DNA of 64,000 bases, taken from assembly GCF_000455485.1 (NCBI RefSeq), contig NZ_CBQR020000114.1:1-64000 (forward strand), in the 5' to 3' direction. This document shows, piece by piece, positions 50,220 through 59,876 of the stretch; position 1 is the stretch's first letter, and the number at the start of each line of letters is the position of its first letter. Source of the stretch: Gorillibacterium massiliense. Its GTDB lineage: Bacteria > Bacillota > Bacilli > Paenibacillales > NBRC-103111. The notes under the pieces are model-generated. The model saw only the letters and a program-made list of their open reading frames with translations. It was not told where the DNA came from and ran no database searches. The position numbers and the translations under genes were made by a program.

Positions 50220-51551
50220 TTATCCGGCTTGTTGCGACAAGGTGGATCGACTCATGAGCCCTGCATCCCGCAGCATCCACTCGATAAAGCAGCCATAGCC
50301 TGAAGTCGGATCGTTAACAAAGACATGGGTTACGGCTCCGATGATTTTTCCATTTTGGATGATGGGGCTGCCGCTCATCCCTTGAACGATGCCTCCGGTT
50401 TGTTCAAGCAAACGGGGATCGGTTATCTTGATTACCAGCCCTTTTGTAGCCGGATAATCCTGCCGGGCCACCTTGGTGATCCGAATATCGAATTTTTCCA
50501 CCTTCTGGCCGTTTACCACTGTATAAATCTGAGCAGGGCCTTCCTTTACTTCATGTGCGAGGGCAACGGGAATGGCTCGATTCTCTACGCCGAAGTCCGG
50601 AACGCTGGCCATTCTGCCGAAGATTCCGAAAGCCGTATTTTTTTCAATGTTGCCAAGCTTGCGGCTCTCCCTGAAAAAGTTGGCGATTTTTTCGCCGGGA
50701 TCTCCATTTTGGCTCTTGGATATGGATGTGACGATGGAATGGACGATTTCGCCGCTCCCGACCGCAATGGGCATCTGGGTATCCAGATCGCTGATCACGT
50801 GTCCTAAAGCGCCGTAGCGCTTCTGCTCAGGGGCGTAAAACGTCAACGTCCCGACACCTGCTGCCGAATCGCGAATGTAAAGGCCGAGGCGGTAATTTTT
50901 CTCCATCTCATCATAGACCGGATTCAGATTCACTTTCATCGTTTCTCCGCGTCTTTTTACAATAAGCCGTAGAGGTTGTTTGGTCTTGCCGGCCGTATTG
51001 ACAAAGCCCGATACTTTAGAAACATCGTTCACCGATACGCCGTTAATGCTGAGTATCGTGTCGCCTACCCGAATGCCGGCCATTTCACCAGGCGACACCT
51101 TTTTGTTCCCAGGAACATTTACCATATGATGACCGACAATCATAATTCCTTCCGACTTCAGTTTCACACCAATCGTCTGACCGCCGGGAATCACTTTGAG
51201 ATCGGGAATGACGTTGATTTTTACCGTTTTAAAGGGGATCTTGCCCAGCAAGTTGACGCGCATTTCCGTTTGTCCGGCATGGGCGGACTTTAATCGAATG
51301 GGTTCTTTCAGGTTGAATTGGGAAGAATACCGGTTAGAGCCGTTGATTTGTACAATCGAAGGATCGCTTACGGTGATCCGGCCCATGACGGGCATATCCA
51401 AATTGAGCTTGGCGTCTTGACCGGAAAACATATCGAGCTGCCTGGGAAAGTTGGCAAGGCAGCGGAAAGGGGCGGTGAAGGAGAAGAAAATAAGCGATGA
51501 AGCTAAAATGAGTCCAAATAAACGTTTGAGGCTGCCGGGGTTCAAGCACAT
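50220..51551 (-). CDS. spoIVB: SpoIVB serine peptidase
   Basis: 443-residue S55 peptidase made in the forespore that crosses into the intermembrane space and triggers pro-sigma-K processing through SpoIVFA. The ATG at 51549-51551 follows AAAAGGAGCGTG; a GTG one codon earlier is possible. It has a signal anchor (LFGLILASSLIFFSFTA), a PDZ domain (about 145-210, GEMAGIRVGDTILSINGVSV), and the peptidase domain with His251 (GALGHVISD) and Ser393 (GIVQGMSGSPII). Placed between recN and spo0A as in other spore formers. Confidence 0.98.
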   Translation of the reverse strand: MCLNPGSLKRLFGLILASSLIFFSFTAPFRCLANFPRQLDMFSGQDAKLNLDMPVMGRITVSDPSIVQINGSNRYSSQFNLKEPIRLKSAHAGQTEMRVNLLGKIPFKTVKINVIPDLKVIPGGQTIGVKLKSEGIMIVGHHMVNVPGNKKVSPGEMAGIRVGDTILSINGVSVNDVSKVSGFVNTAGKTKQPLRLIVKRRGETMKVNLNPVYDEMEKNYRLGLYIRDSAAGVGTLTFYAPEQKRYGALGHVISDLDTQMPIAVGSGEIVHSIVTSISKSQNGDPGEKIANFFRESRKLGNIEKNTAFGIFGRMASVPDFGVENRAIPVALAHEVKEGPAQIYTVVNGQKVEKFDIRITKVARQDYPATKGLVIKITDPRLLEQTGGIVQGMSGSPIIQNGKIIGAVTHVFVNDPTSGYGCFIEWMLRDAGLMSRSTLSQQAG

Positions 51552-51658
51552 CACGCTCCTTTTCGTCGTCGGCGTACCTATACTTTAACCCCGTGCCTAT
51601 TGTTTTATTACTGAAAATGATTCCGAATAAGCCGCGTCATTCCTGAACTTTTTCGCCC

Positions 51659-53383
51659 TTACCCGGCAAATTTTCGAGTCTCCGCCATGGTGATCATTTC
51701 CTTGGCATGGCTCAGCGTCGTTCCCGTCACTTCCACGCCGCCCAGCATCCGCGCCAATTCTTCAATCCTGCCGTTATCATCCAGGTGAATGACCTTGGTA
51801 TAGGTTCGTTCTCCACTAACGGTTTTTTGGATCAAGTAGTGCGCGTCCGCCATACAAGCGACCTGCGGCAAGTGGGTAATGGAAAAGACTTGGCAATCCC
51901 GGGACAAACGCGATAGCTTCTCGGCAATGGCTTGAGCCGCTCTGCCGCTTACCCCCGTATCCACTTCGTCAAAAACAAGCACGGGTATACGGTCAACTTT
52001 GGCAAAGATCGTTTTCATCGCCAGCATTATTCGGGAGAGCTCCCCGCCGGAGGCGATTTTGCTTAGTCCGCGCAGAGGTTCCCCAGGATTGGCGGATATA
52101 AGAAACTCCACCTCGTCAAATCCGCCACGCGTCAGCCTGACATTGCGCCCCTCTACCATGGGACCATGATGATCCTCCAGCGATTCGAGGCGCACCGCAA
52201 AACGGGTGCGTTCCATCTGCAAATCTACAAGTTCTTTCTCAATGGCAGACGACAATGTGTCTGCAGCAGCCCGACGCAAACGGGATAGCTGCATCCCAAG
52301 ACCGGTCAGCACTGCCAGCTCCACTTCCGTTTCCTGCGCCAACTTTTGGATGTGCTCGTCTTTATGCTCAATGAGGGAGAGCTCTTGCTTGATTTTTTCC
52401 AGATAATGAAGAATGTCCTCGATGCTGTCCCCGTATTTCCGCCGCAAAGAAGCGATGACGTCCAAACGGCTTTCAATCTCATTGATTCGTTCCGGATTGA
52501 ACTCGATTTGGTCACGGTAATCCCGCAGTTGAAAAGCCGCATCCTCCAACTGATAATAAGCTGACTGTATCTGCTCCAGCAGAGGGTTCAAGCTTGGGGC
52601 ATCCAGGGAGGCGATATCCTGCAGCTTTTGCATGGAGCGGCCCACCGCTTGCAAGCCTTTGCCCGACTGAATGCTGTCATATGCTTCGTTGATGTTAGAA
52701 TACAGCTTCTCGGCATTGGCCAGCTTCCGTTTCTCCTCCTGAAGGGCCTCCATCTCTCCGGGCTTAAGTGCTGCAGCCGTGATTTCTTCGATTTGGAAAC
52801 GGTATAGATCCTGCATCTGCAAAGCTTGTTTGCCGCTCTCCAGAAGCTCACGCCACTGTTTCTTCAAGGAACTGTACCGGTCATAAGAGATCTGATATGC
52901 CGTCAAGGCATCCTGCAGTTCCGTCCCCCCGTACAAATCGAGCCAGTGAATATGCTGTTCAATTTTCAAAAGCGATTGGTGCTCATGCTGTCCGTGAATA
53001 TTCACCAGCCAATCGCCGATCTCGCGCAGCATCGTCTGATTGACCAGCTGGCCGTTGATGCGGCTTGTGCTTTTTCCGGAGGACGTAATCTCACGGCGAA
53101 TGACGATGGGCTCGGAAGCGTCGGAGGAGACGCCCAGACTTTCCAAAGCCGTCCATACGGGATGATCGGCGTCCATGTCAAACATGGCCTCGATCTCGGC
53201 TTTGTCGCTGCCGTAGCGAACAAGGTCCGCGGATGCACGCCCACCGGCGACAAGACCGAGGGCATCGATGATGATGGATTTACCTGCGCCAGTTTCCCCA
53301 GTCAGCACTTGAAAACCTTTTTCAAAGGACAATTGTACTTCTTCGATGACAGCCAAGTTGCGGATGTTCAGTTCCGTTAACAA
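51659..53383 (-). CDS. recN: DNA repair protein RecN
   Basis: 574-residue SMC-like ATPase for double-strand break repair. Start TTG at 53381-53383 with GGGGTGAG upstream, giving MLTELNIRNLAVIEEV. Walker A is GETGAGKS at residues 29-36; coiled-coil arms fill about 160-380; the signature ASGGELSRIMLAMK and Walker B IPVLVFDEVDTGVSG lie at about 445-490. It is 7 bases after the ahrC stop, in the conserved ahrC-recN-spoIVB cluster. It lacks the LexA-box arrangement expected of an SOS gene, at least directly upstream. Confidence 0.98.
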   Translation of the reverse strand: MLTELNIRNLAVIEEVQLSFEKGFQVLTGETGAGKSIIIDALGLVAGGRASADLVRYGSDKAEIEAMFDMDADHPVWTALESLGVSSDASEPIVIRREITSSGKSTSRINGQLVNQTMLREIGDWLVNIHGQHEHQSLLKIEQHIHWLDLYGGTELQDALTAYQISYDRYSSLKKQWRELLESGKQALQMQDLYRFQIEEITAAALKPGEMEALQEEKRKLANAEKLYSNINEAYDSIQSGKGLQAVGRSMQKLQDIASLDAPSLNPLLEQIQSAYYQLEDAAFQLRDYRDQIEFNPERINEIESRLDVIASLRRKYGDSIEDILHYLEKIKQELSLIEHKDEHIQKLAQETEVELAVLTGLGMQLSRLRRAAADTLSSAIEKELVDLQMERTRFAVRLESLEDHHGPMVEGRNVRLTRGGFDEVEFLISANPGEPLRGLSKIASGGELSRIMLAMKTIFAKVDRIPVLVFDEVDTGVSGRAAQAIAEKLSRLSRDCQVFSITHLPQVACMADAHYLIQKTVSGERTYTKVIHLDDNGRIEELARMLGGVEVTGTTLSHAKEMITMAETRKFAG

Positions 53384-53390
53384 CGTTATC

Positions 53391-53840
53391 TCACCCCAGC
53401 ATCGCCATAATCTCGTTCACAAAATTCACGCTCTTGTCCTTGGATCGGCAAATGATCAAGATGGTGTCGTCGCCGCAGATCGTACCCATTACGTCGTTCC
53501 AATCGATGCCGTCGATGAGAGCGCCGATGGCGTTAGCCGTACCGGGTAAACACTTCATCACCACCAGATTGTCCGTATAATCGATGCTTACAAACTGATC
53601 GACCAAGGCCCGTTTCAACCGGTTCAAAGGATTGAATTTCTGCTCGGCAGGCAGAGCGTATTTGTAGCGCCCGTCTGCCGTTGGCGTCTTGATCAGGTGA
53701 AGTTCTTTGATATCGCGAGATACCGTGGCTTGTGTAACATTGAACCCAGCGTTTCGGAGGGCATCCACCAGATCGTCCTGAGTCTCAATTTCCTTTGACA
53801 TTAAGATTTCTTTGATTTTGACATGCCGTTGACCCTTCAT
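53391..53840 (-). CDS. argR: Arginine repressor ArgR/AhrC
   Basis: 149-residue hexameric regulator that represses arginine synthesis and activates catabolism when arginine binds. The N-terminal winged helix includes [21 protein letters not shown] then [12 protein letters not shown]; the C-terminal trimerising and arginine-binding domain carries [15 protein letters not shown] with the conserved aspartates. The ATG follows GAGGTGGAACG and overlaps the stop of the upstream hypothetical gene (ATGA). The gene is called ahrC in Bacillus. Confidence 0.98.
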   Translation of the reverse strand: MKGQRHVKIKEILMSKEIETQDDLVDALRNAGFNVTQATVSRDIKELHLIKTPTADGRYKYALPAEQKFNPLNRLKRALVDQFVSIDYTDNLVVMKCLPGTANAIGALIDGIDWNDVMGTICGDDTILIICRSKDKSVNFVNEIMAMLG

Positions 53841-54307
53841 CGTTCCACCTCAAACTCAATACTTCGGATTTTTTTTGTTTCCGGTTCTACATAAAGAATA
53901 CCTGACGCTTCTTCATACACAAGCCCGTATACCAAAAGCCGGTCCCGCAGTCCGCTGCCTGTCCATTCCAGCGGCATCCGCTCTCTGGCGATTTTCACGA
54001 TATACAGTTTATCGTCTTTACGGGCAAAATGATCAATATAGAGGCGGCTTTCCATATTGAGCCCACCGGCAGCCTCTCCTCCGTCAATTTTAATGGATAA
54101 AGGGATGCGCCGTTTCACCGTCATCACTTCATAACCGTTTCGCTCCAACAGCTCTACGGCGTCCGTAACGGGAATCTCCGGGTCCGTCTCTACCGGCCAC
54201 GCTCTTCTGGGCGGAGCCATCCACCATCGTTTAGCCCCCCAGCCTAGCCAAAGGGCAAGTACTACCAATACCAGCAGGAAAACGAGCCCGTCCCCAGGTT
54301 CCAGCAT
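53837..54307 (-). CDS. Single-pass membrane protein, function unknown, possible degenerate nuclease-like fold
   Basis: 156 residues. One N-terminal helix ([18 protein letters not shown], about 8-26) is followed by a cytoplasmic domain of alternating strands and helices: [57 protein letters not shown]. The order D...(xVK)...helix...strand resembles PD-(D/E)XK nucleases, but the expected Glu of ExK is Val here, so this is only a suggestion. It has a GGGGTGAG site and overlaps argR by 4 bases, between tlyA and argR. Not present in the B. subtilis cluster. Confidence 0.8.
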   Translation of the reverse strand: MLEPGDGLVFLLVLVVLALWLGWGAKRWWMAPPRRAWPVETDPEIPVTDAVELLERNGYEVMTVKRRIPLSIKIDGGEAAGGLNMESRLYIDHFARKDDKLYIVKIARERMPLEWTGSGLRDRLLVYGLVYEEASGILYVEPETKKIRSIEFEVER

Positions 54308-54424
54308 GAAAACTCACCCCGAAAGTTGGTTTACTCGCTAACATTCGCTTTGTGCCGTCCATTTTCCTGCCTGAATGCGGTATCCTCCATCGGAGAACCT
54401 TTAATATAACCTATCTTTAAACGC

Positions 54425-54449
54425 AAAAAACCTATCCGTAAAGGACAGG
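54425..54449 (-). terminator. Terminator after tlyA
   Basis: On the minus strand CCTGTCC and GGATAGG (with one G-T pair) enclose TTTAC and are followed by six T. It begins two bases past the tlyA stop. Confidence 0.8.
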
Positions 54450-54450
54450 C

Positions 54451-55278
54451 TCAGGCAAAGGTCTGGGCAGCTGCAGCAACAACCTCAGCCGCAAGCTTCC
54501 GTACCTCTTGCTCATCGAAATCGACAGGTTCCCCCACCAGTTTCCACAACGCCAAAAATTCGATATTTCCTTCTCCGCCCGTAATGGGGGAGTAAGTCAA
54601 TCCCTCTAAAGCGTATCCGGCAGCATAGGCGAACATCACAATGGTCTCCAGCACGTCCCGATGAACGGCGGAATCGCGTATAATACCCGACTTGCCTACC
54701 TTGTCCCGCCCTGCTTCGAACTGTGGCTTGATCAGCGCCGCAACTTTGCCTTCCGGCTTTAGGATGCCCGCCAAGGGAGGAAGCATCAGCTTCAGGGAGA
54801 TGAAAGATACGTCGATACTGGCAAAATCAGGCTGAGGACCTGGCAAGTCCGCCAACTTCAAGTAGCGGAAGTTGGTGCGTTCCATCACCGTCACCCGCTT
54901 GTCCGACCGAAGTGACCAGTCCAGTTGATTGTAGCCAACATCAACGGCATATACATGGGCAGCCCCATGCTGAAGAGCGCAATCCGTGAAACCGCCGGTA
55001 GAAGCCCCGATATCGAGCATGACCGCGCCTTCAAGATTCAGCGAAAAATGCTTAAGCGCCTTCTCCAGTTTCAGTCCTCCCCGGCTCACATAGGGATGTA
55101 CTGCGCCTTTTACCGTAATGGCTGCTGTTCGGGGGAGCTTCGTGCCGGCTTTCTCCACCCGTTCTCCATCGGCTATAACCAGGCCAGCCATCACGGCGGC
55201 CTTCGCTTTTTCCCTGCTTTCGTAATATCCCTGCTCCACAAGCAGGACGTCTATGCGCTCTCGCTCAATAGCGGACAT
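54451..55278 (-). CDS. tlyA: TlyA family rRNA (cytidine-2'-O)-methyltransferase / YqxC
   Basis: 275 residues. An S4 RNA-binding domain (RIDVLLVEQGYYESREKAKA, about 8-70) and an FtsJ-like methyltransferase domain with SAM motif DIGASTGGFTDCAL near residues 86-99. The K-D-K-E catalytic set is represented by GGLKLEKAL, FASIDVSFISL, ALIKPQFE and the C-terminal NIEFLALW. Members of this family methylate 16S and 23S rRNA in mycobacteria and are called hemolysins by homology; the Bacillus member YqxC has no proven haemolytic role. The ATG follows AAAGGAG. Confidence 0.96.
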   Translation of the reverse strand: MSAIERERIDVLLVEQGYYESREKAKAAVMAGLVIADGERVEKAGTKLPRTAAITVKGAVHPYVSRGGLKLEKALKHFSLNLEGAVMLDIGASTGGFTDCALQHGAAHVYAVDVGYNQLDWSLRSDKRVTVMERTNFRYLKLADLPGPQPDFASIDVSFISLKLMLPPLAGILKPEGKVAALIKPQFEAGRDKVGKSGIIRDSAVHRDVLETIVMFAYAAGYALEGLTYSPITGGEGNIEFLALWKLVGEPVDFDEQEVRKLAAEVVAAAAQTFA

Positions 55279-55313
55279 AAGCTCTCCTTTTTCGGTTACC
55301 GGCGGCTAGCCGG

Positions 55314-57212
55314 TTAAATGGACCTTGCGGCATGTGCTCTGGCCGAACGCGGCAACAAGGATTGGATTTGCGCTGCTAGCCCTTCAGCAGTGAGGCCCAC
55401 TTCCCGCCGCTGCTCCGGAATGCTGCCATGCTCGACGAAATAGTCCGGCACACCGATGTTCTTGATGTGTAAACCGTATATGCCCCGGTCCGCATAGAAC
55501 TCAAGCACCGCACTGCCGAACCCGCCTTTCCGGACTCCTTCTTCCACCGTAAGAATATGGTAACGCCCCTTCGCCAATTGCAGCAGCATCTCTTCGTCCA
55601 TCGGCTTGATGAAGCGGGCATTGACGATCTTCGGCTGAATTCCTTGAGAACGCAGTAAATCGGCGGCTTCTTCCGCTACCTTCACCATCGGCCCGACGGC
55701 CAGAATAGCAACCGTCTCGCCTTCACGGACCGTTTCCCAGGTTCCGATGGGAAGCGGCTCCAGTTCATGAAGGGGCTTTAGCCCGTACCCGTTAACCCGA
55801 GGATAACGGTAAGCGATAGGCCCGCCGTCATAGTCCAGCGCCGTCTTCATCATGCGCCGCAGCTCATTCTCATCTTTGGGCATCATGATCACCATATTGG
55901 GCAAGCTCCGCAGAAAGGCAATATCGTAAACTCCTTGATGGGTTTCCCCGTCAGGACCGACAAACCCAGCACGGTCAATGGCAAAGGCGACATTGAGGTT
56001 CGGACGGCAAATATCGTGCACAACCTGATCATAAGCCCGTTGCAAGAAGGTGGAATAAACGGCGAAAACCGGTTTTAAGCCTTCCTGGGCTAAGGCAGCG
56101 CAAAGTGTCGCCGCATGCTGTTCAGCAATTCCGACATCGATCATTCGTTTCGGAAAGCGCTCGGCGAACTTCATAAGCCCCGATCCGCCAGGCATTGCCG
56201 GCGTGACGGCGACGATCCGCTCGTCCTGCTCCGCCAAATCGATGAGCGTGCTGCCGAAAACCTCGGTATACATGGCTGGACCGACGGCTTTGATCATCTG
56301 CCCGGACTCGATTTTATAGGCGCTTGCTCCATGCCAAGCATGGGAGTCCGCCTCGGCGTGGGTATACCCTTTGCCCTTCAAGGTGACGACGTGAATCATC
56401 ACAGGGCCTTTTACTTTATCTGCCTGCTTGAAGGTTTCCAACAACTGCGTCAGGTTATGGCCGTCAACAGGCCCAAAATAGGTGAAGCCCAGCTCTTCGA
56501 ACAACACGCCGGGAACAAGCAAATACTTCATGCTGTCCTTCACCCGTTCCACCGTTTTGGCCAGGGACTCGCCGATTGCCGGGATCTTTTTGAGCAGCGC
56601 TTCGATTTCTTCTTTTGCTTTTTTATAATGACGGTCTGCCCGGATTTTCGTTAAGTAATTGTGCATCGCCCCTACGTTGGGAGCAATGGACATTTCATTG
56701 TCATTGAGCACGATAGTAAGCTTTGTTTGCTCATGACCGATATGGTTCAGCGCTTCAAAAGCCATGCCGCCCGTAAGAGCTCCGTCACCGATCACGGCGA
56801 CGACCTTGTTTTGGCCCCCTGTGAGATCCCTGGCGGTGGCCATGCCCATAGCGGCGCTTAGCGATGTGCTGCTGTGACCCGCTTCCCAAACGTCATGCTC
56901 GCTCTCGCTGCGTTTGATAAAACCGCAGAGCCCGTTTGACTTGCGCAAGGTATCAAACCGATCCTTCCGGCCCGTCAAGATTTTATGGACATACGACTGA
57001 TGCCCGACATCGAAAATAATCCGATCCCGGGGGCTTGTAAAATGATAGTGTAACGCCAGGGTAAGCTCCACCACGCCTAAGTTGGAGGATAGATGACCGC
57101 CTGTAACCGACAGCTTCTCGATGAGAAAACGTCTGATGTCCTCGGCCGCCTGCTCCAACTCAGGGATGGATAAGGCTTTCAAATCTTCAGGCCGATTGAT
57201 TCGTTCGAGCAC
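55314..57212 (-). CDS. dxs: 1-deoxy-D-xylulose-5-phosphate synthase
   Basis: 632-residue thiamine-diphosphate enzyme joining pyruvate and glyceraldehyde-3-phosphate, the first step of the MEP isoprenoid route. I prefer the GTG at 57210-57212, which has GCGGGGA upstream and gives [15 protein letters not shown] as in other Dxs; an ATG at 57231-57233 adds seven residues. Key parts: [12 protein letters not shown], the ThDP-binding [16 protein letters not shown] and [14 protein letters not shown], the transketolase-like [15 protein letters not shown]. Overlaps the end of the small membrane-protein gene. Confidence 0.98.
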   Translation of the reverse strand: MLERINRPEDLKALSIPELEQAAEDIRRFLIEKLSVTGGHLSSNLGVVELTLALHYHFTSPRDRIIFDVGHQSYVHKILTGRKDRFDTLRKSNGLCGFIKRSESEHDVWEAGHSSTSLSAAMGMATARDLTGGQNKVVAVIGDGALTGGMAFEALNHIGHEQTKLTIVLNDNEMSIAPNVGAMHNYLTKIRADRHYKKAKEEIEALLKKIPAIGESLAKTVERVKDSMKYLLVPGVLFEELGFTYFGPVDGHNLTQLLETFKQADKVKGPVMIHVVTLKGKGYTHAEADSHAWHGASAYKIESGQMIKAVGPAMYTEVFGSTLIDLAEQDERIVAVTPAMPGGSGLMKFAERFPKRMIDVGIAEQHAATLCAALAQEGLKPVFAVYSTFLQRAYDQVVHDICRPNLNVAFAIDRAGFVGPDGETHQGVYDIAFLRSLPNMVIMMPKDENELRRMMKTALDYDGGPIAYRYPRVNGYGLKPLHELEPLPIGTWETVREGETVAILAVGPMVKVAEEAADLLRSQGIQPKIVNARFIKPMDEEMLLQLAKGRYHILTVEEGVRKGGFGSAVLEFYADRGIYGLHIKNIGVPDYFVEHGSIPEQRREVGLTAEGLAAQIQSLLPRSARAHAARSI

Positions 57213-57813
57213 GTTTGTTTCCCCGCTTCCCATTCTGCGATTTAGTTTTGCGTTTCGGAGTAAAAATACGAATTCCCAACCTTTTTTCCAAAAAATAGAA
57301 CAGCTTGCCGATCAACAAAACAACCTTCGTCGAATTATGAATGGCGTATGATTTTCCAAGGGCCTTACCGCCTACGGTCATAGCTGAAACGCATGCTGTA
57401 AATACAATGCTGATAAAGGTTTCCGCCATTCCGCCGTTTCCGCCTAGCAGTTTGATAACGACCGCTGCACTGGCTGCACCGCTGATGACGCTGGCCACGT
57501 CGCCAACTACGTCATTGCAAAAGTTAGAAAAACGGTCCGCATTGCGCACGATGTAGATCGCATGCTTCGCACCCGGAAGCTTCTTGGAAGCCATGCCGTG
57601 AAACGGCGCTTCGGTAGCGGCGGCAGCCGCAAGCCCCATGATATCGAAAATAATGCCAACCATGACGATCATCAGCACAATCACCATACCAATGGCCCAA
57701 CTTACCCCTTCCAACACGGCGGTAGAGGTAATCGTAATGATGCAGGCCAGGATAAAGGTGACGATGGATATAAAAATACTCCACCGAATGGAGTCTTTAA
57801 CCGAATATTTCAT
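57187..57813 (-). CDS. Membrane protein resembling the DUF21/CNNM transmembrane domain
   Basis: 208 residues with about four hydrophobic segments and a very basic tail. Stretches such as [48 protein letters not shown] and [31 protein letters not shown] recall the DUF21/CNNM transporter domain, but the cytoplasmic CBS and CorC domains are absent. The ATG follows GGGGAGCGGG. The last 26 bases overlap the dxs coding sequence, so it is probably cotranscribed. The family assignment is uncertain. Confidence 0.75.
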   Translation of the reverse strand: MKYSVKDSIRWSIFISIVTFILACIITITSTAVLEGVSWAIGMVIVLMIVMVGIIFDIMGLAAAAATEAPFHGMASKKLPGAKHAIYIVRNADRFSNFCNDVVGDVASVISGAASAAVVIKLLGGNGGMAETFISIVFTACVSAMTVGGKALGKSYAIHNSTKVVLLIGKLFYFLEKRLGIRIFTPKRKTKSQNGKRGNKRARTNQSA

Positions 57814-58628
57814 TCCCGCTCCCCAATCAAGGAATAAACATGGCTAGTGAATACGCGATGATTCCGGCAAAAAGTCAGGAGTGGCAGCTTTCTGAGTAAA
57901 CGCTGTGGCTTAGGTCCAGTAGGTTTTCCCAAACGGATCTCCCCCGCGTCGCCGCCGAGGCGGTTTCCCATTATACCCGCTTTGTTGCCGTTGCCGGTCA
58001 TCAGACTGGATTGCCACTCAGACCACACTATAATCCTCAAAAAGCCACACATACCGTGAACAGTCTAGGAGTTTTCCTCGACAGCCCTTAACCGATTTTT
58101 AGCCTCTTTTGCAAACTTGATTTCATACGGCAACCGGTGCAAGCTCCTTTGGCCAAAGAAACGGGCTCCTCTATCCGTAATCCCCTCAACATTCGCTCAA
58201 GGCAGGCTACGCTGCACGCAAGTCATTTTAGCGGGCCAGCGGTTGCGATACCGCCGGAGCAAGTGATACTCGCAAATTGCAGGTTCATACCCCAAGCCGT
58301 AGCCGCACGAAAGGTTTGCCATAATATCTCGCGCCTTTCGATATTGACCACGCACTTGGGCCTCCGCGGAAGCAGGGTCAACGCCCACATGCCATTGTGG
58401 ATCGCCCTGCAACCTTAACTCCCAGCATCAACCCCCAACTGGGCGTTGAAAGCCAACACCAGGAACTTCATCGATGTGCCCTTTGACGAATTTTTAGGCC
58501 CGCCTTCAAAATCGGTAGACTGACTAGAATACTGCGCCACTCCGCTTTTATGATAAACATTATAACATAGACCCCATACCCGCTCAACGGATGGCAAGCG
58601 GTTCACCTAATATATGGGAAAAATAGGG
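57814..58628. other. 815-base stretch without a recognisable gene
   Basis: Between ispA and the DUF21-like gene I found no frame with both a ribosome site and a recognisable product. The minus-strand frame 58197-58412 (contains GYGLGYEPAICEYHLLRRYR) is the longest coherent one, but it starts mid-sequence and matches nothing I know. The stretch could be a decayed gene. A -10-like TATAAT lies at about 57974 on the minus strand. No hairpin with a T-run was seen. Confidence 0.5.
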
Positions 58629-59531
58629 TCAATGGTCTCTCTTCATCAAATAATCCGCAAGGGCGAGCAGTTTATCGGGAAATGGGAAGCCAGCGGCGAG
58701 TATCGCCTGTTTCGCCGTCTGCGTCAGTTCCTCCACTTTCTTCTGAGAGGCTTCTATGCCGTACAAATAGGGATAGGTAACCTTCATCATCTTCTCATCG
58801 CTGCCAAGGGGCTTACCCAGCTTGTCCTCATCTCCGGTCAAGTCAAGGATATCGTCCTGGATTTGAAAAGCGAGGCCAATAGCATACCCGAACTTTTCCA
58901 GCGCCAGCAGATGCTCATCTCCCGCTCCGGCTGAACGGGCTCCTGCTTTCAAAGAAAAGACGATCATATCCCCCGTTTTGTGGGTATGGATATAATCCAG
59001 CTCTTCCCCGGTGGTTTGCCCCTGCTCACCCTGCAGATCCGCCACTTGACCGCCCACCATACCGGAGGGACCAGCGAGAAGCGCCAGATCTGCAACGATG
59101 GCAAGACATTGCTCCGCCGGAACACCAAAACGGCTGAACATTTTGGGGATTAAAGCGAAAGCATGTGTCAGTAAGCCGTCGCCAGCCATAATGGCCATTG
59201 CTTCCCCGAATACTTTATGGTTGGTCAGCTTGCCCCTGCGGTAATCATCATTATCCAGCGCCGGCAGGTCATCGTGAATCAGGGAATAGGTATGCACCAT
59301 TTCAACGGCGCAAGCGGCGGGCAGAGCCGCATCCTTTTTCCCGTTTAGCGCCGCGGCGGCTGCAAGGACGAGAATCGGACGCAGCCTTTTCCCACCTGCC
59401 ATCAAGGAATACAGCATCGATTCTTTTAGAATCGGCGGCATCTCCATACGGTCAAAGCTGCGCTTCAACTCTTCCTCTATAGCCTTTGCCTCGCCTTTGA
59501 TATAATCCGCAATCGTCAAATACCCGTCCAT
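58629..59531 (-). CDS. ispA: Farnesyl diphosphate synthase / polyprenyl synthetase
   Basis: 300-residue short-chain prenyltransferase condensing isopentenyl diphosphate to farnesyl diphosphate. The first aspartate-rich motif is in HDDLPALDNDDYRRG and the second in FQIQDDILDLTGD; GGKRLRPILVLAAA and the KTGDMI region are also present. I chose the ATG at 59529-59531, though an in-frame TTG six bases earlier is better spaced from AAAGGTG. Placed between dxs and xseB in the conserved isoprenoid/exonuclease cluster. Confidence 0.97.
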   Translation of the reverse strand: MDGYLTIADYIKGEAKAIEEELKRSFDRMEMPPILKESMLYSLMAGGKRLRPILVLAAAAALNGKKDAALPAACAVEMVHTYSLIHDDLPALDNDDYRRGKLTNHKVFGEAMAIMAGDGLLTHAFALIPKMFSRFGVPAEQCLAIVADLALLAGPSGMVGGQVADLQGEQGQTTGEELDYIHTHKTGDMIVFSLKAGARSAGAGDEHLLALEKFGYAIGLAFQIQDDILDLTGDEDKLGKPLGSDEKMMKVTYPYLYGIEASQKKVEELTQTAKQAILAAGFPFPDKLLALADYLMKRDH

Positions 59532-59630
59532 TGTCAATTCCCGTTCACCTTTCGGGCGCCGCTGGCGCAGTCATTATATGAGACCCGATATATGTCTTGT
59601 GGTGCGTATTACAATTTCGTGCGTTCCCGA

Positions 59631-59876
59631 TTAATCTGCCGAATTATCGGTAGCAAAAGGTTTCTTCACCAAAGCGCCGTTCTCTTCTACTAGCATCTCT
59701 ATCTTTCGCTCTACTTGCTCCAACTTGTTTCCGCATAGCTGGGACAGCTGCATCCCTTCCTGAAACAGATCGATCGCTTTCTCAAGGGGCACATCGCCGT
59801 TCTCCAGCCGGGCTACGATCAGCTCCAGCTTTTCCATTGCCTGCTCAAAGCTGAGTTCTTCAGTTTCCTTGGCCAT
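59631..59876 (-). CDS. xseB: Exodeoxyribonuclease VII small subunit
   Basis: 81-residue subunit, all helix (SFEQAMEKLELIVARLENGDVPLEKAIDLF then QLSQLCGNKLEQVERKIE), which binds the large subunit as a coiled-coil. The ATG at 59874-59876 follows TGGAGGAATCG; an in-frame start at 59903 lies further inside xseA. The first 17 bases overlap the end of xseA, so the two subunits are made in step. Confidence 0.97.
   Translation of the reverse strand: MAKETEELSFEQAMEKLELIVARLENGDVPLEKAIDLFQEGMQLSQLCGNKLEQVERKIEMLVEENGALVKKPFATDNSAD

Noticed and set aside
51555-51658. Forespore (sigma-F/sigma-G) promoter of spoIVB
   Set aside because: No convincing match to the -35 and -10 consensus at the right spacing could be found by eye, although one is expected in this gap.
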